From Tremella fuciformis (lineage: Eukaryota > Basidiomycota > Tremellomycetes > Tremellales > Tremellaceae), in NCBI GenBank assembly GCA_032768795.1, contig CP136490.1:8246001-8310000 (forward strand): 64,000 nt of DNA, read 5' to 3'. Shown here in pieces: positions 58,051 to 64,000 of the stretch (positions are counted from its first letter, which is position 1; every line of letters begins with the position of its first letter). Below the pieces are notes generated by a model. That model saw nothing but the letters and a program-made list of their open reading frames with translations. It did not search any database and was not told the DNA's origin. Both the position numbers and the translations under genes were made by a program.

Positions 58051-58605
58051 TTACGGCCCACTCGGCCCGTGAATTTCACGGGTGAAGACACTCGTACGGA
58101 AATACAATCCCCCACAGGCGACCCCCTTTGTCTGGCCAATTGACCCTGCGGGCAACGCCAGCCGTTTCATGAACGAAGACTGCCCCTCATCCAGGTGACG
58201 CACCAACTCTTCGACCGACTGCCCTGGTGGGAAGCAGAGTACGGAGGATTCTACCCATGGGCAGTCTTTCGAAACAGACATTGACAACATGAGGAGACAG
58301 GAGGCAGAGTCGGATTCGAAGGTAAGACGTGCGAGGGTAGTATCATCAATGCAGGAAAGCGGCACGCGGTTCGTGGCCATGTGGCCATTGGGGTCGGCTT
58401 TGAGAATCTCGAGGAGCGTCATCTTAGAAGAGGCCTTGGCCAGTGTCCACTCGCTCTGCCCATCTGGGACGCTGCTGAAGCGCAACGTGATGGACTTGAT
58501 AGGGTCTCTTTCCCTCACACCATTGCTCAGAAATGCTTGTATCGTGTCAGGTGACTCCAACTCGTCGTCGGAGCTGATGGATGGTGTTGCGCTTCCACAG
58601 GACAT
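58051..58605 (-). CDS. Hypothetical protein
   Basis: 184 codons, intronless, starting MSCGSATPSISSDDELESPD. The composition is balanced, with hydrophobic and charged residues mixed as in a globular protein (IKSITLRFSSVPDGQSEWTL, EWTLAKASSKMTLLEILKAD, LARLTFESDSASCLLMLSMS). Ends GGLYFRTSVFTREIHGPSGP. An upstream in-frame ATG at 58695 would add 30 residues. No family recognised. The only minus-strand gene in the orphan cluster. Confidence 0.48.
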   Translation of the reverse strand: MSCGSATPSISSDDELESPDTIQAFLSNGVRERDPIKSITLRFSSVPDGQSEWTLAKASSKMTLLEILKADPNGHMATNRVPLSCIDDTTLARLTFESDSASCLLMLSMSVSKDCPWVESSVLCFPPGQSVEELVRHLDEGQSSFMKRLALPAGSIGQTKGVACGGLYFRTSVFTREIHGPSGP

Positions 58606-59131
58606 TGTGAGTGATACTGTTTTGCCCTGATCCTTCAATGCGATGATGATGCCAACCGTAAAGGCTGGACTATGGGTGGTTTCTCTCAAGTGCAATGAAT
58701 TCTCTTTGAAAGAGCGAAAAAAAAAAACACAATGGGCGTGCAGTAGGGTCTAGGCTGGAGGCTGAATGTAGCTCTGCTTTATGTTCGTTCAGAGGCAACA
58801 CTCTTACAAAGTCTCATGAAACAGTCATATCATGTTTCAACCCCTGCAAGCCTCGGCCGGCACTGCCTCATTACTACAGTAAGCGATTGCTGCAGCATAA
58901 GTCCGCCCACCAGCCAGCCTTATCTTCGGCAAAACAGGGATGGAATCTTCTGGGACCATGATATGAGATATTCGGCGTGTAACCTTTGTCTGCAAGAGCC
59001 GCTGAGGAAACGTTAGGGGTGGCGCCGTCCAGTCTCCTCTGACTTGAGGAAAGCATCCAACACTGGCTTCCTCCTTCTCAAGGCGCTCACGAAGTGATGA
59101 GACTGCACATACTCCGTGATCCTGATTTGTG
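58606..59131. other. Intergenic with relic of a duplicated gene tail
   Basis: Holds duplicated segment copy B, preceded by an 11-A run at 58717-58727. An open frame around 58770-58860 matches the end of the ORF at 54811 but has no start of its own. Probably a 5' leader of the MGTKLSK gene plus a pseudogene tail. Confidence 0.5.
58791..58915. repeat. Duplicated segment, copy B
   Basis: Counterpart of 55074-55205. Shares GATTGCTGCA and CCCACCAGCC blocks and the reading frame of the upstream ORF tail. Divergence is substantial, so the duplication is not recent. Confidence 0.75.
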
Positions 59132-59533
59132 ATGGGTACCAAGCTCTCGAAGCGTTCTGCAGCTGTGCAGAAACCATCTATGGGTGTCGAAGAAAGCGGC
59201 ACTTATTCCAGCAGCAGCGCTGGATATCCAAGCAATGCCACCGCCAGCACTCACCCAGGAAACGCTGGCGAACCCACTACACTTGCGAGGCTTGCAAGAT
59301 CGTCGTCGCAATATACCAACAACACTCTGATGAGCGTATCCCCACTAATCAGACAGGCTGAACAGAGCGGAAAGGACAAAGCGACAAAAGATAACAACAG
59401 CCTTGTGGAACGACTCAGAGCTGTCGGTGTGTTTGATAAAGAGACTGCCCGGAAGTGTACTCATCCTATCGCTACTGCCACAAATGGGGATACCGGACTA
59501 CACAGGTCTGTCAGCAGTCACTCGCAAGATTGA
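59132..59533 (+). CDS. MGTKLSK protein, predicted N-myristoylated
   Basis: 133 codons, intronless: MGTKLSKRSAAVQKPSMGVE. Gly2, Ser6, Lys7 match an N-myristoylation signal. The middle is Ser/Thr/Ala-rich (YSSSSAGYPSNATASTHPGN), followed by a helical segment NNSLVERLRAVGVFDKETAR and the end SVSSHSQD. Longest member with an intact lipidation motif; shares the LV...(G)(I/V)...A helix with the MKSKLSK paralogue. A membrane-associated signalling or effector-like role is conceivable, but nothing in the sequence proves it. Confidence 0.52.
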   Translation: MGTKLSKRSAAVQKPSMGVEESGTYSSSSAGYPSNATASTHPGNAGEPTTLARLARSSSQYTNNTLMSVSPLIRQAEQSGKDKATKDNNSLVERLRAVGVFDKETARKCTHPIATATNGDTGLHRSVSSHSQD

Positions 59534-60136
59534 GAGGAGAGTGAGCGCTCTGCGCACAGGACTGGGTGGATGAAGGGTTATGAGACTCCCGATCATGCAC
59601 AAGTTCTCGCACTAGCGAGACTTGCTCTAGAAGGTTTTCGCAACCCCGATGCATTATTCTGAAATGAATGCCCCGCCTCTGTGCCTCCCTACGCTGCGAG
59701 GGGTCCGTGCGTCCTCCTGTTAGCGATTTGCAAGTGAGGGCGGGGGAAATGGCTAGGTTTTCTTCCGGTGTTGCAGAAGCTGTGCCTCGTGGACGTTAGT
59801 GAGAGGCTGTGACCATGCGAGAAGGACATACACATGAAATTCCATGCTCTTCGGTATCACATTCACGAAATCCGAAATTCCGTGCGTCAAGTCCGCGTTG
59901 AATTCCAAAAAGGGATTTGGAATTGAGCGATAGCTTAGGACTTTCCCTTTTGCTATCGTCCATTCGCGGTTTTGTTCTACTTCTCAGGCGACCACTCGGT
60001 AAGGAGAAGGAGGAGATCAGGTGCGCCCACCTTCCTCTTGACTGACCTGACCAAAGTTCTCCTCTTCCCTCTGCGCAACAACTCAAGTTGTCCCAGTAAT
60101 CGCTCTCACTACTGACTAGGTAGAGGCTCATTGACA
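59534..60136. other. Intergenic, no supported gene
   Basis: About 600 bp. GC-poor stretches and short ORFs on both strands; no motif seen. Confidence 0.4.
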
Positions 60137-60463
60137 ATGGTACTCGACGCTCTTAAGTCCTGCTGGTCTGCTCGCAGCGCCCCGACCAACAACTCCAACT
60201 CCAATGACGCAACTCGCGGGGACACTGGGACCACACGAACCGGCTTTGGAACTCGGAGCACCACTCCAACAGTCAGAGCTCCTTCCCCGTCAACTACCTG
60301 GCGGGACGATAGCACGCGGCGCACAGCCGCGGATGCTGACTTGAGCCCAAGCCGAGGGCGGGATACCAAGAGTAGCACCTCCAATCTGGATCCCGCTGCG
60401 CTCACGCTGGCTATGGGACTGACAGGCGCTGGTATCAGCCTCAAGGGGCCCACTCGCAATTGA
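60137..60463 (+). CDS. Hypothetical small Ser/Thr-rich protein
   Basis: 108 codons, intronless: MVLDALKSCWSARSAPTNNS, then Thr/Arg/Ser/Asp-rich disorder and a more hydrophobic end (NLDPAALTLAMGLTGAGISL). Composition and size match the other orphan genes of the cluster, but no sequence relation is visible. Confidence 0.36.
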   Translation: MVLDALKSCWSARSAPTNNSNSNDATRGDTGTTRTGFGTRSTTPTVRAPSPSTTWRDDSTRRTAADADLSPSRGRDTKSSTSNLDPAALTLAMGLTGAGISLKGPTRN

Positions 60464-60792
60464 GCGGAAATGCCACTGCTCACTGCACATCATGTACTAT
60501 GTCATGCATGCTCATCTTTCCCCGTTCCATAACGATCGCTTGGACTAGCCTCTACCTATCACCGCTTCGACTTAAGTGTCTAACGCGTTACATCGTTACC
60601 CCGACGACGGGCGTGTGCGTCATTCGATGGCGAGTAGCTCTTTGCGGTTCTCCTTCCCCCCTTAGCGTTGCACATTTCAAGCCCCGAGCAGTGGCTTCTC
60701 AGCAAAGAGCGCCACCTGGATATAAGAGGGAAGAGGCGCTCCCTGCTGATCCCTCTCTCGACGCTCTCCTGTACTTAGCGTCAACACACACA
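60464..60792. other. Intergenic, no supported gene
   Basis: About 330 bp; the following frame is open through part of it, but without motifs. GGATATAAGAGG at 60719-60730 lies about 65 bp before the next ATG and could be a TATA box. Confidence 0.4.
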
Positions 60793-61365
60793 ATGTCCAA
60801 CCACCCCTCAGACAGGATATCTTCCTCTGGGACCAGGACCCTATTACAGGCTGCTACAACGAGTACAAGCGCGTCCACCATCGGTACGACGGCCCCCGTG
60901 CCAGCTCCCTCCCTAGAGGAGATATTGAATGGCATACCACTCATCGACTACTGGCTGTATAATAGTCTCACAGCCCGAGCGCAGACGCTCATCGAGAAGT
61001 ACGATAGCGGTTCCGCAATCCTGAAATCTGACTTAGCCACGGACGTGCCCAAAGGCCCTTTGGAGGGGACCTTGACAATCGAACACGCGACCCCAGCCGG
61101 CTCCAGCTCATTGTCCATTACGGTCAAGGACAGAGCGGGGAAAGTCATCCTATCCTACATCGGGGCTTCGGTGGCGGGCACCCGCGTTCTCACTGTCGAC
61201 TTGCCCAATGTGCACCGGTACAAATACCATAGGCAATATGATAAAATTGTTGTCTCCACCAAGGATCCAAAAGGGAAATTGACCTTCAGAGCAATCAAAG
61301 AGCCGGACGGTAATCTCAAGACTGAAGGTACCGTTAGGCAATTCACCTGTCTAGGGCGCACCTAG
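60793..61365 (+). CDS. Hypothetical protein with a predicted beta-rich C-terminal domain
   Basis: 190 codons, intronless. A Ser/Thr-rich N-terminal 50 residues precede SLEEILNGIPLIDYWLYNSL, TARAQTLIEKYDSGSAILKS and an alternating strand pattern (LEGTLTIEHATPAGSSSLSI, GKVILSYIGASVAGTRVLTV, YDKIVVSTKDPKGKLTFRAI). The alternation suggests a small beta-sandwich. No signal peptide or membrane segment. Family not recognised. Confidence 0.5.
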   Translation: MSNHPSDRISSSGTRTLLQAATTSTSASTIGTTAPVPAPSLEEILNGIPLIDYWLYNSLTARAQTLIEKYDSGSAILKSDLATDVPKGPLEGTLTIEHATPAGSSSLSITVKDRAGKVILSYIGASVAGTRVLTVDLPNVHRYKYHRQYDKIVVSTKDPKGKLTFRAIKEPDGNLKTEGTVRQFTCLGRT

Positions 61366-61514
61366 AGATATAAGCGTCTGCATGAGCCTTGTTACTACAT
61401 CCTTTAAGGGTCTGACACTTGATAGTTTGATATTGTTTACATTTTGCATCATGCGACACAGGCAATGCGGGATTGCTGATGGCGCATCCACGCCCGAGGA
61501 AGCTCGAGGCAGTT

Positions 61515-62830
61515 TCATATCCTGTCCACATAAACCTCTTTCTTTCTCTCTGCTGGCTTCTTCGTTGCCAGAACTTGTTTCCCCACACCGCTCTCGCTCA
61601 GTAGTTTCTCCAGCCGCTCTTCAACGACCGACGGGTCCTCGAGCTCAGCTTCGTGCTCCTCTTCGGTCCCAACGGCCATGTCACGCATGATTGAAGCGGC
61701 AGTCGTAGGCTTCGCTGGCTCGACATGTGTCTTGTCCTCGCCAGTGAACAGCGAAACGCAGACGGCCGAAACGACTATTAGCACAATGATGGCTACGCGT
61801 AAGCGTGTGGCTCCTTGGGGTTACACGCGACTCACAGATGGCCCTTCGTGTCGCATCCCATTTGGCCGATTCGATCTCCGTTCGCAAGTCACCCAGCGAG
61901 ATGGTAAACTTGTTGTTGATCTCCTCGATGGCCAAGTCGAAGCCTTTCAGTTCAGATCGAGTCTCACTTTTACGATTGTTCATGTCCAGCTCGATACTAG
62001 CAATCAGCGTCGGAACGCAAGCCGAGTCAAGCGGATCTGCAACTGACTCGTGACGAAGAGTTTGAACATCCTCCTTCATCTTCTGCTCCAATTGATCCAC
62101 CTCTCTCCGTATAGCCCCAGCCATCGCTTTCAGTGCCACACCGTCATTCCGGGCCCGCACTGAGAGCTCTGTACGCAGTTCACTCAAAGCAGCGCGAAAG
62201 AGGTAGGCTCCCTGCCCATAAGCTCTGCACCGTCAACGACATTCGAGTTCCACTTACGTTCTCCATGTCCTCTCTACCCAACATAGCTTCTCTCGTCTTC
62301 TCGCCTCGACGGATGATAGCCTCTCTGACAGCCTCCATCAAGCCTCGAGCGACGGGCGGCGGGAGTTCGCTCTTCTCCAGATAGGTGACAAAGGCATGTG
62401 TGTCGAAGGGGTGTTGATAACGTGGCGGCGGCGTTGGGGCCGATTCAGGAGGAGCTGGCAGAGTAGTCATGACCGTCGACGCTGGTCCTTTCCCCTTGGG
62501 ATCGCTTGCATTGTCACCATTGGTCGGACCAGACACGATTGACGCGCTGGATGGAACAGGTGAGGAATGCGGACCCGTTGATGGGGCCGCTGGGGGCGAT
62601 GGGAGACGAGATGGGCCGGCCTCGGCATTTTGAGACGCTGAGAGGGACGCAGCCGATACAGGAGGCGAGGGGGAAGACGATGGATCTGATATTGACGGCG
62701 AAGGCTCGGGTCGCCGAGAGTCGACAGTGATGTTCCGAAGAAGCCGGGAAGGAAATGTGGCGACGACAGGTCGAGAGCGGGCGGAGCGACGAGCCACGAC
62801 ATGACGCAAGGGCGCAGCGAGACCTCTCAT
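61515..62830 (-). CDS. FMP32: Mitochondrial DUF1640 protein (Fmp32/MCUR1-like)
   Basis: Exons 62830-62258, 62211-62048, 61996-61836 and 61792-61515 sum to 1176 nt (391 residues). The start MRGLAAPLRHVVARRSARSR is Arg-rich without acidic residues, a mitochondrial presequence. A Ser/Pro-rich linker follows, then the DUF1640 core: HPFDTHAFVTYLEKSELPPP, ARGLMEAVREAIIRRGEKTR, YLFRAALSELRTELSVRARN and a long coiled coil (EVDQLEQKMKEDVQTLRH, IELDMNNRKSETRSELKGFD). One membrane segment (ISIIVLIVVSAVCVSLF) and an acidic Lys/Glu tail end the protein. Known family role: inner-membrane coiled-coil proteins linked to cytochrome oxidase assembly and calcium uptake regulation. The frame is open further upstream to 63310 through a duplicated segment. 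Confidence 0.85.
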
Positions 62831-63027
62831 CTTGCGAAGGGCACCTGGGATCTTCTGCCAAGGTCGGTAGACGGTGGGTGAAGTGTAGAACAGAGCGAAG
62901 GCAACATAACTCGCGCATCGTTGTCCACAGTCGGGCGGCAAATCGCCAAGCGAGAACAGCGAGATTACGTAAGCCCAGGCTATGATGCTACAATTGATGC
63001 TATACGCACAGGCTGTCGAGAGCATTG

Positions 63028-63256
63028 TCAGCGTAGCTCTTACGGGGCGAATTTCTGCGGGTGTCCCTGGAACGAAAACGGTAAATGGGGGAATTAAATA
63101 AGAAAATTCCGGCCATTCTGATTTCATCAGCACAATCCTAATCAGCGTAGCTCTTACGGGGCGAATTTCTGCGGGTGTCCCTGGAACGAAAACGGTAAAT
63201 GGGGGAATTAAATAAGAAAATTCCGGCCATTCTGATTTCATCAGCACAATCCTAAT
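63028..63256. repeat. 114-bp exact tandem duplication
   Basis: 63028-63141 and 63142-63255 are identical by eye. The length is 38 codons, so the minus-strand frame that continues the DUF1640 ORF upstream stays open through both copies. Confidence 0.9.
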
Positions 63257-63576
63257 ATGCATTGTGTCCTTGCCAAATTGCCTTTCATCAGAGAATAAAG
63301 ATCTATGCATGAGGCTGATGCATGGAATGATCTCTGTAGCAGAACCAATCGCCTACATAGCTACTGCCATACCCTGCCCTATCATTGCACCAAAATGGTT
63401 ACAATAGCGCAAGTCTGACAAGACTGCAATAGGCTTGCCAGGTGGCAGCTGTGACATAGCCCCTGTGACCAGCTTGGCATGCCTATGATCATCTGATCAG
63501 CCTAGCATGCCCAACAAGCACTTGCGCATCTCTTGATGAAGTGCTTTAGCTTGCAACTAATCAATGTTCTACAGTA

Positions 63577-63669
63577 CATCCGGCTTTGCCGGATGCTTGA
63601 CCCGTAAGGGCTGCGATGGCTGCGCCGCTAGGCGCAAGGGGGGGTCTTGGGGGGGTGTCCCACCCCCCC
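63577..63669. repeat. Cluster of perfect GC-rich hairpins
   Basis: CATCCGGC-TTT-GCCGGATG (63577-63595), CCC-GTAA-GGG (63601-63610), TGCGCC-GCTA-GGCGCA (63621-63636) and a nine-base-pair GGGGGGGTG-TCC-CACCCCCCC stem (63649-63669), one after another within 93 bp. Confidence 0.85.
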
Positions 63670-63847
63670 ATGTCTAACGGAACCAAAGAACAAGGAATTG
63701 CATTAGGTTTTCCAAATTGCCTGAGAACCAATAACTTGAATACCTGATTAGAAATTCAGAGCTAAAAAAGAATTGAAATAACGAGCTACGCCCTATCGCG
63801 CACTTTCCTGCACGATCTACCTAGTCTCGTTTGAAGTTTATCTGACC

Positions 63848-64000
63848 ATGGCGGTCGCCGTCGACGTCGCTGCGTCAGAGAAAGCAAGGCAAGAGGTAAG
63901 TCTTGCAAGCAGGCGAAACCTGGGTGTGTAAAGTTGCTGATCATCCGGGCAACGCAGCGTTCAAGAAAGGGAAATGGACCGAGGCCATCGGTACGCCATG
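63848..64000 (+). CDS. 5' end of a gene, possibly a TPR protein (runs off the window)
   Basis: ATG in Kozak-like context (ACCATGGCG) starts MAVAVDVAASEKARQE, followed by a canonical GTAAGT donor. After the intron, one frame reads GNAAFKKGKWTEAIG, which looks like the first helix pair of a tetratricopeptide repeat. The phase between the two pieces is not settled: the nearest acceptors do not join them exactly, so a second small exon or another acceptor is likely. Truncated at the right edge. Confidence 0.4.

Larger units (their letters stand above)
62831..63847. other. Repeat-bearing intergenic region
   Basis: Upstream of the DUF1640 gene and before the last gene. Contains the 114-bp tandem duplication, an AT-rich stretch, the hairpin cluster and G/C homopolymer runs. 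No independent gene supported. Confidence 0.5.

Noticed and set aside
57439..58143. 234-codon plus-strand ORF
   Set aside because: Crosses a repeat pair, overlaps the better-composed minus-strand gene at 58051-58605, and shows no domain-like pattern.

Overview
This window looks like nuclear DNA of a basidiomycete yeast or filamentous fungus, most likely a tremellomycete (inference). Genes are dense, on both strands, and broken by many short introns (about 40-60 nt) that start GTNNGN and end YAG after a CTNAC/CTGAC-like branch site. The proteins are plainly fungal: MED14, AP-1 beta, 14-3-3, Psy2/PP4R3, Ulp1, Fad1. I built gene models by splicing across frames by hand. Where I give exon lists, the coding lengths sum to multiples of three and contain no internal stop.

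Layout. 0.4-8.1 kb: three head-to-tail paralogous ABC half-transporters on the minus strand. The most downstream copy keeps an open frame but has lost its ATP-binding motifs. 8.6-14.3 kb (plus): a coiled-coil protein with a C-terminal SANT/Myb domain, then a very intron-rich GH16 beta-glucanase with a signal peptide and a GPI-like tail. 14.4-22.3 kb (minus): a TKL-like kinase with a C-terminal C1-like zinc finger, AP-1 beta-adaptin, and a PlsC-type acyltransferase. 22.7-25.6 kb (plus): GMF/Aim7 and an F-box protein. 26.0-41.0 kb: MED14 (minus) divergent from FAD synthetase (plus), a two-RRM protein, ribosomal protein uL2 and the PP4 regulatory subunit Psy2 (all minus). 41.4-52.5 kb: Ulp1 SUMO protease, an unknown membrane protein, a stomatin-like SPFH protein, a UPF0538 protein, 14-3-3 and a UPF0662/DUF2408 protein.

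From about 52.8 kb the character changes. Single-copy housekeeping genes give way to small, mostly intronless, Ser/Thr-rich orphan ORFs, several with lipidation-like N-termini. These include a diverged family beginning MGSKLSK / MGTKLSK / MKSKLSK, two of whose members lie in a duplicated segment. The same stretch holds a 551-bp structure made of two 130-bp direct repeats around a hairpin-rich core, which ends one of the orphan ORFs. One conserved gene is embedded here, a mitochondrial DUF1640 (Fmp32/MCUR1-like) protein. Upstream of it lie a 114-bp exact tandem duplication and a run of perfect GC-rich hairpins. The last 150 bases hold the 5' end of another gene, possibly encoding a TPR protein.

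Most likely novel: the orphan, lipid-anchor-like gene cluster with its segmental duplication and small repeat element (53.9-60.5 kb), and the motif-less ABC paralogue. Assignments to named families rest on motif recognition, not on any database search.
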